A stretch of DNA of 19,188 nt from UMGS1225 sp034086705. Its GTDB lineage: Bacteria; Bacillota; Clostridia; Oscillospirales; CAG-272. Under the pieces are notes generated by a model that saw nothing but the letters and a program-made list of their open reading frames with translations, searched no databases and was not told the origin of the DNA. Positions within the stretch are counted from its first letter, which is position 1; every line of letters starts with the position of its first letter. Location of the stretch: NCBI GenBank assembly GCA_034086705.1, contig JAXDZV010000092.1, forward strand, positions 1 through 19,188, written 5' to 3'. Positions 7,325-16,112 of the stretch are shown here, one piece after another. The translations under genes were made by a program, and so were the position numbers.

Positions 7325-8593
7325 TTAGTGTATTTCTATATATTCATCTCTGCCGGCACCAACGGAAACAAATCGGATATTGCAACCGACAGCTTTTTCA
7401 ATATACGTGATGTAAGCTTTTGCAGCCTCGGGAAGCGTATCATATGAACGGCAGGCAGATACATCGCCAAAGCCTTCCAAATATTCTACAACCGGTTTTG
7501 CACGTTTTAGACGGTCGCCGGTCGGAAAATCAATCGTGCGGACACCGTCGATTTCGTAAGCGGTACATACGGGGATTTTTTTTAGATAGGCGAGTACATC
7601 CAGCTTCGTCAGTGCAATACAATCGGCCCCCTGCACGCGGATACCGTAACGAGAAGCGGGAATGTCAAACGGACCAACGCGGCGCGGTCTACCGGTTGCT
7701 GCTCCGTATTCTCCGCCGGCATCCCGTAATGCTTTTGCATCGTCGCCGAACATTTCTGCCGTGAAAGGCCCCTCACCCACACAGGTGGAGTACGCCTTCA
7801 TGATACCGATTGTGTTGTCCAAACGAACGCCGGGAATTCCGGCACCAATTGGTCCGAAAGCTGCAATGGTGGAAGAAGAAGAAGTATATGGATAGATACC
7901 AAAATCAATATCGCGCAGGGCACCAAGTTGTGCTTCAAACATAATATTTTTCCGCGTAGACGCTGCTTCAAACAAATAGGTACTCGTATCGGTGATGAAC
8001 GGAGCGAGCACTGTACCGTACGTTTTGAGCCATGTCATGGTTTGCTCTAAGTCGATCGGTGCGTGATGATAACCGGTGACGGTAATATTTTTCCACGCCA
8101 GGATATCGCTTACTTTTTCCTGTAAGGTATCCATATGGAGCAAATCTTCCATACGAATGCCTTTTTTCATATACTTGTCAGCATAAACCGGAGCAATTCC
8201 ACGGCGCGTTGAACCGTATTTTTTGTCGGCAAGGCGTTCTTCTTCCATGACATCCTGTAGTTTGTGATATGGCAAACATACGATCGCCTTGTCGCTGATT
8301 TTTAGGTTATCCGGTGTGATATGGATACCCTTGTCTGTTAGAGAACGCATCTCGTTGACTAAATGTTCCAAATCGATGACCATGCCGTTGCCCATAATAT
8401 TGACTGTGGTTTCCCGCAGAATTCCGGAGGGCAATAAATTCAGGATGAATTTCCCCTTTTCGTTGATCACGGTATGTCCAGCGTTGTTGCCGCCCTGGTA
8501 GCGGCAAATAATGTCATAATCTTTAGACAGAAGATCTACCATGCGTCCTTTTCCTTCATCGCCCCAGTTGATTCCTACAATTGCAGTTAACAT
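7325..8593 (-). CDS. purA: adenylosuccinate synthetase
   Basis: The 422-residue enzyme joins IMP and aspartate using GTP to make adenylosuccinate, the first committed AMP step. The N-terminal GINWGDEGKGRMVDLL carries the GDEGKG GTP-binding loop (11-16). RYQGGNNAGHT (31-41) holds the catalytic His40. GSTRRGI (IMP site) and a normal C-terminal CTAYEIDG region follow. ATG at 8593 is preceded by an AGGGGG ribosome site. Length matches the family. It is directly downstream of purB (33 bp), so the two enzymes of IMP-to-AMP conversion are adjacent and probably cotranscribed. Confidence 0.97.
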   Translation of the reverse strand: MLTAIVGINWGDEGKGRMVDLLSKDYDIICRYQGGNNAGHTVINEKGKFILNLLPSGILRETTVNIMGNGMVIDLEHLVNEMRSLTDKGIHITPDNLKISDKAIVCLPYHKLQDVMEEERLADKKYGSTRRGIAPVYADKYMKKGIRMEDLLHMDTLQEKVSDILAWKNITVTGYHHAPIDLEQTMTWLKTYGTVLAPFITDTSTYLFEAASTRKNIMFEAQLGALRDIDFGIYPYTSSSSTIAAFGPIGAGIPGVRLDNTIGIMKAYSTCVGEGPFTAEMFGDDAKALRDAGGEYGAATGRPRRVGPFDIPASRYGIRVQGADCIALTKLDVLAYLKKIPVCTAYEIDGVRTIDFPTGDRLKRAKPVVEYLEGFGDVSACRSYDTLPEAAKAYITYIEKAVGCNIRFVSVGAGRDEYIEIH

Positions 8594-8626
8594 TGTTGTT
8601 CCCCCTTTTTAATATCTATAAACAAT

Positions 8627-10060
8627 TTAGACAAGCACTGCCGCATCTGCTTTGCAGTCAAGTGTTGCTTGATTTTCAGCAAGTACGCTGTTTACAATGC
8701 TGAGATATTCGTCGGTTTGCTCGGCAGCACGCCCGGTAAAAGCGTGTACATTGACAAAGGAATCAATTTCCGTACGATTTAAGTTGAATATAGGGTCGTC
8801 GGCAATGCGGTCAAAGAGATCGTTGTCTGCCCCTTGTTCTTTGATAGCTTTTGCAGTATCAACGGAATGTTTTCGGATGGCTTCGTGCAGAGTCTGCCGG
8901 TCACCGCCACGCTTGACGCAGTACATTAGGATATTTTCCGTTGCCATAAAAGGCAGTTCTTGCATGAGGTGTTTTTCAATCACCTTCGGGTAAACACTGA
9001 TACCACTAATAATATTGATATACAGCGTCAAAATACCATCGGTTGCCAAAAAAGCTTCTGGAATACAAATGCGTCGATTGGCAGAATCGTCCAGTGTACG
9101 TTCAAGCCATTGTGTACCGGCAGTCATGGCAGGATTTAACGCTTCTGTGATAACATAGCGTGAAAGGGAAGTAATGCGTTCAGAGCGCATGGGATTGCGC
9201 TTGTATGCCATAGCAGAGGAACCGACTTGCCCTGTTTCAAAAGGCTCGTCAAATTCCTTCAGATGTGACAAAAGCCGGACATCCCCGGAAAACTTTTGCG
9301 CACTTTGGGCAATGCCGGAAAGAACAGACAGAATATAATAATCTGCTTTGCGTGGGTAAGTTTGCCCGCTGACATCAAATGAAGCGGAAAAACCGAGCTT
9401 TTGAGCAATTTTAGCTTCCAGGGCTTTTACTTTTTCATGATCTCCGTCGAATAAGGCTAAAAAGCTGGCACCGGTTCCGGTAGTACCGCGACAGCCAAGC
9501 AGTTTCATATGGGAGAGAACAAAATCAAGGTGTTCCAAATCCATCATGAGATCTTGCAGCCACAGTGTTGCACGCTTGCCGACTGTTGTTGGTTGAGCAG
9601 GTTGAAAGTGTGTGTAAGCAAGCGTTGGTGTTGCGCGATATTTTTGTGCAAATTCAGCAAGGGCCTTGATAGCGTGTAGCAAAAGAAAGCGAATGCGCAG
9701 CAAAGCGTCTCGCTGTATAATCACATCGGTATTGTCTCCAACATAACAGCTGGTGGCGCCCAGGTGAATGATTGGTTCAGCGAGCGGGCATGCTTTTCCA
9801 TATGTGTAAATGTGTGCCATGACATCATGACGTACTTCTTTTTCACGTGCGTCGGCTGTTGCATAGTCAATGTCGTTGATATGTTCCTTCATCTGCTGGA
9901 TTTGCTCATCTGTGATGGCAAGACCGAGTTCTTTTTCACTTTCAGCCAGTGCAATCCAAAGTCGGCGCCAGGTAGAGAATTTACGGTCATCCGAAAAGAT
10001 GCTCTGCATCTGTCGGCTGGCGTAACGTTTACACAGGGGATTTTCGTAGATATCGTGCAT
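8627..10060 (-). CDS. purB: adenylosuccinate lyase
   Basis: The 477-residue fumarase/aspartase-superfamily lyase releases fumarate from adenylosuccinate (to AMP) and from SAICAR (to AICAR). The signature GSSAMAYKRNPM (280-291) contains the mobile catalytic serine loop. HLGATSCYVGDNTD (99-112) and the TH pair at 150-151 are the other conserved active-site regions. I place the start at the ATG at 10060 (MHDIYENPLCKRYAS), which matches family N-termini and has GAGG eight bases upstream. The frame stays open upstream to 10519, but that part is antisense to the end of pyrG-frame sequence and has no family match. It lies 88 bp after pyrG, the largest gap between gltB1 and carB. Confidence 0.96.
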   Translation of the reverse strand: MHDIYENPLCKRYASRQMQSIFSDDRKFSTWRRLWIALAESEKELGLAITDEQIQQMKEHINDIDYATADAREKEVRHDVMAHIYTYGKACPLAEPIIHLGATSCYVGDNTDVIIQRDALLRIRFLLLHAIKALAEFAQKYRATPTLAYTHFQPAQPTTVGKRATLWLQDLMMDLEHLDFVLSHMKLLGCRGTTGTGASFLALFDGDHEKVKALEAKIAQKLGFSASFDVSGQTYPRKADYYILSVLSGIAQSAQKFSGDVRLLSHLKEFDEPFETGQVGSSAMAYKRNPMRSERITSLSRYVITEALNPAMTAGTQWLERTLDDSANRRICIPEAFLATDGILTLYINIISGISVYPKVIEKHLMQELPFMATENILMYCVKRGGDRQTLHEAIRKHSVDTAKAIKEQGADNDLFDRIADDPIFNLNRTEIDSFVNVHAFTGRAAEQTDEYLSIVNSVLAENQATLDCKADAAVLV

Positions 10061-10148
10061 GATGGAAACCTCGTATCCTTTGTATTTTACATCCGGCAGG
10101 GATGCCGTATGTTTCAATATATGACGGCTGATGTCGATATATGATGGT

Positions 10149-11762
10149 TCAGCCGTGATTCTGCGTAGCTTTGTCGAGCGCGGCGGATATAAATCCGCAG
10201 AACAGCGGGTGTGCACGGTTAGGACGGGATTTAAACTCAGGGTGATATTGTACACCAACAAAGAACGGACGGTCGCTAAGCTCAACCGTTTCAACCAACC
10301 GTCCATCCGGAGAAAGGCCGGAGAGTGTGAGGCCGGCAGAACACAGAAGATCGCGATACTCATTATTGAATTCATAGCGATGACGATGTCGCTCGGAAAT
10401 TTGGGAGGTTCCGTAACAGCGAGCCATGGTTGTCCCCGGTTGAATGGTGCACGGATATGCACCAAGCCGCAAAGTACCACCTTTGTCGATATCTTCGCTT
10501 TGACCTGGCATAAAATCAATCACTTTATGTTTGCAGAGTTCGTCAAACTCGCCTGAGTGAGCATCACTGATACCGGCCACATGCCGTGCATATTCAATAA
10601 CCGCAATTTGCATGCCAAGGCAGATACCGAAATAGGGGATATTGTTCTCTCTGGCATAACGTGCCGCTAAAATCATCCCTTCAATGCCTCTGCCACCAAA
10701 GCCTCCCGGTACAATGATTCCGTCGAGTCCGGATAAGTGCTTTTGATATTGATCCGGCGTGAGGATTTCAGAATCAATCCAATGAATGCGAATGTGTGTA
10801 TTCAGCGTATATCCTGCATGGCGCATAGCTTCCGCAACAGAAAGATATGCGTCGTGCAGCTGTACATATTTTCCAACAAGCCCGATATGTACTTCCTTTT
10901 CACGTGTTTTAATGCGCTGTACCATATCTGTCCACTCCGCCAGATCGCCTTCTGCGGTGTCTATTCCCAGCTCCCGACAAACAACTTTTGAAAAATTTGC
11001 CTTTTCGAGCATCAAAGGTGCCTCATACAGACAGGGAAGTGTAATATTCTCAATCACGCAATCCGGCTTGACATTGCAGAACAAGGAAATTTTTTTGAAA
11101 ATGGATGCTTCCAGCGGTTCATCGCAACGCAAAACAATGATATTTGGATTGATTCCCAGGCCCTGCAGCTCTTTCACGGAGTGCTGTGTAGGTTTGGATT
11201 TGTGTTCATCGGAACCGCGCAAAAATGGCACCAGGGTGACATGAATAAAGAGACTGTTCTCACGACCGACTTCCAAAGAAATCTGTCTGACTGCCTCTAG
11301 AAATGGTTGTGATTCAATGTCGCCTATGGTGCCGCCGATTTCTGTGATTACAACATCAGCGTCGGTTTGCTTGCCGACGCGGTATACAAAATCTTTGATT
11401 TCATTTGTGATATGCGGAATTACCTGTACGGTTGAGCCGAGATATTCGCCGCGTCGCTCCTTGTTTAATACGTTCCAATATACCTTGCCTGTGGTGAGGT
11501 TGGAATATTTATTTAGGTCTTCATCAATAAAGCGTTCATAATGGCCAAGATCCAGGTCAGTTTCCGCGCCATCTTCCGTTACAAACACTTCGCCGTGCTG
11601 ATATGGGCTCATTGTTCCTGGGTCAACATTGATATAAGGATCAAGCTTCTGGGCAGCGACTTTGAGTCCTTTCGCTTTGAGCAGCCTGCCTAGTGAAGCT
11701 GCCGTAATGCCTTTTCCAAGACCGGAGACAACGCCACCGGTTACAAATATGTATTTTGTCAT
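10149..11762 (-). CDS. pyrG: CTP synthase (glutamine hydrolysing)
   Basis: The 537-residue enzyme aminates UTP to CTP with ammonia from glutamine. The N-terminal synthase domain (about 1-265) starts MTKYIFVTGGVVSGLGKGIT with a P-loop-like segment. It includes EIGGTIGDIES (141-151) and the helix SDEHKSKPTQHSV. The C-terminal class I glutamine amidotransferase domain (about 290-530) has VPGGFGGRGIEG, Cys381 (FGICLGMQ), His507 and Glu509 (GVQYHPEF). The ATG at 11762 follows AAAGGAG. Length is normal. It comes 71 bp after the ANTAR regulator. No SigA promoter was obvious in that gap, so it may be read from the upstream nitrogen operon. Confidence 0.97.
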   Translation of the reverse strand: MTKYIFVTGGVVSGLGKGITAASLGRLLKAKGLKVAAQKLDPYINVDPGTMSPYQHGEVFVTEDGAETDLDLGHYERFIDEDLNKYSNLTTGKVYWNVLNKERRGEYLGSTVQVIPHITNEIKDFVYRVGKQTDADVVITEIGGTIGDIESQPFLEAVRQISLEVGRENSLFIHVTLVPFLRGSDEHKSKPTQHSVKELQGLGINPNIIVLRCDEPLEASIFKKISLFCNVKPDCVIENITLPCLYEAPLMLEKANFSKVVCRELGIDTAEGDLAEWTDMVQRIKTREKEVHIGLVGKYVQLHDAYLSVAEAMRHAGYTLNTHIRIHWIDSEILTPDQYQKHLSGLDGIIVPGGFGGRGIEGMILAARYARENNIPYFGICLGMQIAVIEYARHVAGISDAHSGEFDELCKHKVIDFMPGQSEDIDKGGTLRLGAYPCTIQPGTTMARCYGTSQISERHRHRYEFNNEYRDLLCSAGLTLSGLSPDGRLVETVELSDRPFFVGVQYHPEFKSRPNRAHPLFCGFISAALDKATQNHG

Positions 11763-11833
11763 GGTTTTCTCCTTTCATCACGATGCAAGGCGCGCTGATT
11801 CCAATTTGCAATGAAAATACAAGACCACATTCA

Positions 11834-12418
11834 TCACTTATAGGTTGCAAGTATGCTTTCTGCAACGGTGCGTTTTGTGACACATCGGTCCATTGCCTGC
11901 TTTTCGATATAGCGGTGCGCCTGTTGTTCAGTCATCTTCAATTGTTCAATCAACAGCCATTTTGCGTGGTTTACCATTCGGATTTCCTGCATTTTTTCTT
12001 CCAGTGAAGCTGTTTTTTGCTCCATACGACGTAGGCGCTGCCGTGTTCCGCACAACAGCTGTAAGGATTGGGTCAAAATCACTTGGGAGAGAGGTTTTGC
12101 AAGTGTCAAAACCCCATGTGGCCCGACACGGGCATTCACGTCCGGAAAGTGCTCTGCTTTTACCAACAGCAATACACCGGCGCCGCTGTCTGAACAGGCA
12201 TCCAGTGCCAAAGATGTTCCAAAATCATCCGGTAAAGGTGTATTGATAATTACAATATCGAAGCGGTCATCCAGCAATTTTCGCCGAGCACTGGCGGAAT
12301 CTTGTAAGGTGAGCAAGGGTGTAAATGTATTTTGCGGCAACAGAGGGAGCAATGTTTGGTTGAATTTTTCAAAGGACGAGACAAGGAGCGTGCTATATCG
12401 GTATTCCATAAGCTCCAT
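11834..12418 (-). CDS. ANTAR-domain response-regulator-like antiterminator
   Basis: A 194-residue two-domain protein. Residues about 8-125 have a receiver-like fold pattern, but the phospho-acceptor position is Asn59 (FDIVIINTPLP) and the conserved Thr/Ser is not recognisable; the conserved Lys is present (Lys108, LAKP). It is therefore probably a pseudo-receiver controlled by binding rather than phosphorylation. Residues about 110-140 form a coiled-coil-like linker (RQRLRRMEQKTASLEEKMQE). Residues about 140-190 form an ANTAR RNA-binding domain (MVNHAKWLLIEQLKMTEQQA, IEKQAMDRCVTKRTVAESIL). ANTAR proteins bind paired RNA hairpins and prevent termination. It begins 24 bp after glnA with a strong GGGAGG site that overlaps a 10-bp palindrome (12428-12437). 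Placement at the end of a GS/GOGAT cluster suggests nitrogen control; that is inference. Confidence 0.85.
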   Translation of the reverse strand: MELMEYRYSTLLVSSFEKFNQTLLPLLPQNTFTPLLTLQDSASARRKLLDDRFDIVIINTPLPDDFGTSLALDACSDSGAGVLLLVKAEHFPDVNARVGPHGVLTLAKPLSQVILTQSLQLLCGTRQRLRRMEQKTASLEEKMQEIRMVNHAKWLLIEQLKMTEQQAHRYIEKQAMDRCVTKRTVAESILATYK

Positions 12419-12442
12419 GTACTCACCTCCCGCGGGATGCTC

Positions 12443-13660
12443 TTATTTTGTGTAGAAGTCAATGATTTGCGCGGGAAGGATACTTTGCAGAAACTTGCTT
12501 TCCCGTGCGGCCTTTTTAGCTGCCTCCATGTCTTGCGGCAATGTTGCCAGGGCTGCTTTTTCTTGCGTGGATAACAAATACATGTTTTTCTCAGTGCTTG
12601 GCGGCAGCTCGGCATTTGCCTGTACGCCCTGCACCCCTGCTAGTATCAACATGGCAAATGCGAGATACGGATTGCATAGCGGGTCTGGCGATCGAAGCTC
12701 AAAGCGCCGGTATTCCCCCTGCGCTGCAGGCACGCGGATTAGGGCGGAACGATTTTCGGGTGCCCATGTAATGTATTGCGGTGCTTTGTCACTACCGAAA
12801 CGATGATACGAAGCACTGCATGGATTAAGAAAAACCGTAATATCTGGAATGTAGGAAAGGATTCCTGCCATAACGGCCGCGGTTTTATCGTGTTGTTCGC
12901 CTCGCTCACCGGAGCGTACAGAAATATTGACATGCATGCCGTTCCCCGGAGCGCCGCTCAGCGGCTTCGGTGAAAAATCGGCATACAAGCCATTCCGTGC
13001 TGCAATGGTGCTGACCACAGATCGAAAGGTAACGGCATTGTCTGCTGCGTTGAGGGCAGCAGCATAACGAAAATCAATTTCGTTTTGTCCAGGGCCTTCT
13101 TCATGATGTGAGCTTTCCGGGAAAATTCCCATTTGTTCTAATGTTAAACAAATCTCTCGCCGAATATTTTCGCCTTTATCTTCCGGGGCAATGTCCATGT
13201 ATCCTGCTTGATCATGCGGTACTGCAATGGGCGCACCGGTTTCATCGCGTTGCAGAAGATAAAATTCCATTTCGGTCCCAAAAAAGAAAGACAAGCCTTG
13301 TGCCTGTGCTGTGGAAATGGCAGATTTTAAAATGCTGCGTGTATCGCAAGGGAAGGGTGTGCCATCCGGCATAGAAAGGTCGCAGAACATGCGAACGACT
13401 CTGCCGTGCTCAGGGCGCCATGGCAGCACGGCGATTGTAGACGGGTCCGGATGCAAAAAAAGATCCGAGCGAATTTCTTGTCCGAAGCCGGTAATGGCAG
13501 AAGCGTCGATTGCGATGCCTTGCGTGAACGCACGCTCCAGCTCATTTGGCATGATAGAAATATTTTTTTGATTGCCTAATACATCGCAAAACGCCATGCG
13601 GATGAATTTCACATCCTCTTGTTTGACGTATTGCAGAACTTCATCCTTCGCGTACTTCAT
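12443..13660 (-). CDS. glnA: glutamine synthetase, short type I-like
   Basis: A 405-residue GS that makes glutamine from glutamate, ammonia and ATP. The N-terminal beta-grasp domain covers about 15-95. The catalytic domain has FGTEMEFYLL with metal ligands Glu130 and Glu132, EEGPGQNEIDF (187-197), GNGMHVNIS with His243, ENRSALIRVPA (302-312) and RFELRSPDPLCNPYLAF (319-335). No adenylylation loop is visible. Two oddities are read directly. The flap that normally reads SYKR…EAP is SYHRFGSDKAP, so Lys292 replaces the flap Glu. The protein also ends soon after FLQSILPAQIIDFYTK, about 30-40 residues short of the usual C-terminus. It lies 20 bp after gltB3 with a weak GGGGTG ribosome site, so translation may be coupled to it. 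Confidence 0.93.
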   Translation of the reverse strand: MKYAKDEVLQYVKQEDVKFIRMAFCDVLGNQKNISIMPNELERAFTQGIAIDASAITGFGQEIRSDLFLHPDPSTIAVLPWRPEHGRVVRMFCDLSMPDGTPFPCDTRSILKSAISTAQAQGLSFFFGTEMEFYLLQRDETGAPIAVPHDQAGYMDIAPEDKGENIRREICLTLEQMGIFPESSHHEEGPGQNEIDFRYAAALNAADNAVTFRSVVSTIAARNGLYADFSPKPLSGAPGNGMHVNISVRSGERGEQHDKTAAVMAGILSYIPDITVFLNPCSASYHRFGSDKAPQYITWAPENRSALIRVPAAQGEYRRFELRSPDPLCNPYLAFAMLILAGVQGVQANAELPPSTEKNMYLLSTQEKAALATLPQDMEAAKKAARESKFLQSILPAQIIDFYTK

Positions 13661-13680
13661 TTTTATGACACCCCGTTTTC

Positions 13681-14400
13681 TCAGTTTGCAACATACATTT
13701 GTTTATATGGATTCTTACTGTCCGGGACAATAACTGTATAAGGTTGCTTTAACAATTCTGCAGCGGAGTAACCGAAAAGTGTGCCGAAGTGCTCAATAAA
13801 CGGACGAATTTCAGCAAGATCATCTGCACTGGCTGCGTGCACTTTTACTTGTTGCGGAAAGCGAACGCCTTCGGCATTACCGCGTAGTACCATTTTCCCG
13901 CCGTGCATTCCGGTACACGGAAAGTTACCGACAATCGGATATGAGCTTTTATGAAGACCTAATACCAAAATCAAACCGCCGGCCTGATATTCTCCCAAAA
14001 AGCTGCCGGCCCGCCCACCAATGATGATGGCAGGCTTTTTTTCTCGATACTCCTTCATATGGATGCCGGCCCGGTAGCCGGCATCTTTCTGCACATAAAT
14101 TGTACCGCCACGCATCGCGTATCCGGCTGCGTCTCCAACGCTGCCGCGAATGATAATGCATCCGTCATTCATCGTATCGCCGACCGCATCTTGCGCATTT
14201 CCATGTACATCAATTTCGCCACCGCTCAAATAGGCTGCGAGCGCATTACCGGGAATTCCTTCAATTTGTATTTTTTTACCTGTCATACCGGCTGCAATAA
14301 AACGCTGTCCGAGGCACCCGCGTATCGTGCAATTGGTGCTTGCCTGACGTATTTTTTCATTCAGCGCGGAAAAATGCAGCTCGTTTGCTTCAATAACCAT
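13681..14400 (-). CDS. gltB3: glutamate synthase GXGXG (alpha-subunit C-terminal-like) domain protein
   Basis: A 239-residue single-domain protein corresponding to the C-terminal beta-helix of the large GOGAT subunit, a structural part of the complex. The repeated turns are visible: GCLGQRFIAAGMTG, GIPGNALAAYLSGG, GNAQDAVGDTMNDG, GSVGDAAGYAMRGG and GGRAGSFLGEYQAGG, between about residues 28 and 155. The ATG at 14400 (MVIEANELHFSALNEKIRQ) matches family N-termini; an upstream ATG at 14448 overlaps the preceding gene and adds no family-like sequence. It begins 4 bp after the oxidoreductase stop codon, with only a weak ribosome site inside that gene. The symbol follows the archaeal-type split GOGAT naming (B1, B2, B3). 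Confidence 0.88.
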   Translation of the reverse strand: MVIEANELHFSALNEKIRQASTNCTIRGCLGQRFIAAGMTGKKIQIEGIPGNALAAYLSGGEIDVHGNAQDAVGDTMNDGCIIIRGSVGDAAGYAMRGGTIYVQKDAGYRAGIHMKEYREKKPAIIIGGRAGSFLGEYQAGGLILVLGLHKSSYPIVGNFPCTGMHGGKMVLRGNAEGVRFPQQVKVHAASADDLAEIRPFIEHFGTLFGYSAAELLKQPYTVIVPDSKNPYKQMYVAN

Positions 14401-14404
14401 CTTA

Positions 14405-15667
14405 TTATACCACACTTCCCAAACAATTTCTACGGTAATTTGCATCAAAAGCAGAAAAATTTGCGTATTTTTTTAGACTTTCAAAGTCCAGAGAGTCCAG
14501 CGAAGTTTTTTTTCGAATCAGATCTGTGTAAATACCAGCATGTTCCGTTGCGCCGACCAGTTCAAAACCAATGAGACGGTTTTCTCGCATATAAAGTTTT
14601 TTCAGTGTATTTTTATCGTGCACTGCGTAGCATTCGTACTCTTGCGTTCGGCAACCGGCAGACATGGTGTGTAGCCCGAAAAATCCAATCGAATTCATAG
14701 GAATGGCGCAATCAAATACAGCGGTTCCTTTGGCCATATTGACACCTGCACAAAATCCTTGCTGGTATGCATTTGGTAAAAGCGCCATAACTTTTTCTGT
14801 GCCGTCTGAAATATCGATGCTTTCCGTACAGTCGCCTGCAGCATATACATTTTCAAGAGATGTTCGCCCACAGGCGTCAATACGGATTCCTCTACCGCAG
14901 TTTCCTCCTGCGTCCCGTACCAAAGCAGTGTTTGCACGTACGCCTACAGCCATGACCAGCACATCAAAATGTATATGTGTACCGCTGCGTAATACGGCAC
15001 GGTTCCCTTCAAAGTGCTCTACAGTGTCGCCTAAGTGAAACAGAATCCCTTTTTCTTTCAGGTGTGCCTGTACAATCGCTGCGGCTTCTGCATCTAAAAC
15101 ACTGGACAGAACACGTTCTGCAAGATCGCATACGGTGATGCTTTGTACTCTGCCGTACAACCCTTCTGCGCACTTTAAGCCAATCAGTCCTGCGCCAACA
15201 ATGAGGACACGGCTGTTTTGTGTGATGGCCTGTTCTATCGAAAGGGCATCGTCCAATGTCATGAAAGTAAACTTGCATTGCACGCTTTGATAACCGTCCA
15301 CTGCCGGAATAAATGGGGAGGAGCCGGTTGCAACACACAGCGCGTCGTATGATAGGCTTTTATTGTCGGAAAGGTTCACAGTTTTCTTTGCGGCGTCAAT
15401 GGATGTTGCGCAAGCACCGTAACGTACAGTGCAGTTGTGCGTTTGGTAAAAATCTGCCGGGCGGTACCCCATATTTTGTAGAGGCGTTTTCTTCTGCAGG
15501 TAATATGAGATCAGCGGACGACAATATACGGGATGTTTTTCTGCAGATAATACCGTGATATCCGCTGTATTGTCTGTACTGCGAATGCCTTCAATGCAGG
15601 CAGCGGCGGCAACGCCATTTCCGATGATGAGAAATTGCTTTGCAGGCATTTGTGTTTTTTGTGCCAT
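14405..15667 (-). CDS. FAD/NAD(P)-dependent pyridine nucleotide-disulfide oxidoreductase-like protein
   Basis: A 420-residue flavoprotein of the NADH oxidase / rubredoxin-NAD reductase / NirB N-terminal type. The FAD motif IIGNGVAAAACIEGIRS is at 14-30, CVATGSSPFIPAV at 111-123, the NAD(P) motif IVGAGLIGLKCAEGL at 156-170, and the second FAD motif VYAAGDC at 274-280. The HPVYCRPLISYYL segment (45-57) is typical of oxidoreductases of this type. No redox-active CxxC disulfide is seen, so it is not a thioredoxin-reductase-like enzyme. It begins 1 bp after the ferredoxin gene with a GAGGTGAT ribosome site and lies inside the split GOGAT cluster. The likely role is passing electrons from NAD(P)H through the ferredoxins to GltB2, in place of a canonical GltD subunit; that role is inferred from context. 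Confidence 0.85.
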   Translation of the reverse strand: MAQKTQMPAKQFLIIGNGVAAAACIEGIRSTDNTADITVLSAEKHPVYCRPLISYYLQKKTPLQNMGYRPADFYQTHNCTVRYGACATSIDAAKKTVNLSDNKSLSYDALCVATGSSPFIPAVDGYQSVQCKFTFMTLDDALSIEQAITQNSRVLIVGAGLIGLKCAEGLYGRVQSITVCDLAERVLSSVLDAEAAAIVQAHLKEKGILFHLGDTVEHFEGNRAVLRSGTHIHFDVLVMAVGVRANTALVRDAGGNCGRGIRIDACGRTSLENVYAAGDCTESIDISDGTEKVMALLPNAYQQGFCAGVNMAKGTAVFDCAIPMNSIGFFGLHTMSAGCRTQEYECYAVHDKNTLKKLYMRENRLIGFELVGATEHAGIYTDLIRKKTSLDSLDFESLKKYANFSAFDANYRRNCLGSVV

Positions 15668-15668
15668 C

Positions 15669-16112
15669 TTATATCACCTCTTTTTCTCGTTCTTCATAGA
15701 CAATCGCGCGGTTCGGACATCCGGTAACGCACGCAGGCGCGCCGCAGGAATTCTGCAAGCATAGTTCACACTTTTGCACCGTTCCGTTTTCGCCTTGCGC
15801 CAGAGCTCCATATGGACAGCTCAGAATACAACTCAGACAGCCAACACATTTTTGTGCATCGATTACGACAACGCCGCTTTGCTTATGCAGAGCACCGGAA
15901 ATACAGGCTTTTATGCAAAGCGGGTCTGTACAGTGCCGGCAGGAGAGTGCATATGTAATACGGTCATCTTGTTCTACGTGGATGCGCGAAAATATTTTTT
16001 TGTTTTTTAAAGCTTTTACCATATTTGGTTCTCCGGAGTTGGCATAAGCGCAGTTGTATTCGCACAGGTGACAGCCCAGGCACCATTCTTCATTTACATA
16101 TACGCGTTTCAT
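15669..16112 (-). CDS. 4Fe-4S dicluster-type ferredoxin protein
   Basis: A 147-residue soluble iron-sulfur protein. Cysteines are grouped for up to four [4Fe-4S] clusters: Cys11/14/17/21, Cys58/61/66/70, Cys89/92/95/99 and Cys115/118/128/132, with Cys123 extra. The layout resembles HycB/CooF-type electron-transfer subunits. The ATG overlaps the gltB2 stop as ATGA, and the next gene starts one base after its own stop, so all three are tightly coupled. It probably carries electrons between the flavoprotein and the GOGAT core. No signal peptide or membrane segment is seen, so it should be cytoplasmic. Confidence 0.88.
   Translation of the reverse strand: MKRVYVNEEWCLGCHLCEYNCAYANSGEPNMVKALKNKKIFSRIHVEQDDRITYALSCRHCTDPLCIKACISGALHKQSGVVVIDAQKCVGCLSCILSCPYGALAQGENGTVQKCELCLQNSCGAPACVTGCPNRAIVYEEREKEVI

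Noticed and set aside
10061..10148. Small hairpin (CGGCA-TCCC-TGCCG) between pyrG and purB as a terminator
   Set aside because: The stem is only five base pairs and no T-run follows, so it is not supported as a terminator.
10061..10519. N-terminal extension of purB
   Set aside because: The family N-terminus and a ribosome site place the start at 10060. The extension overlaps pyrG in another frame and is its shadow.
12428..12437. 10-bp palindrome TCCCGCGGGA before the ANTAR gene as an operator
   Set aside because: It overlaps the ribosome site of the ANTAR gene inside an operon, so it is more simply explained by the GGGAGG site; there is no second copy nearby.
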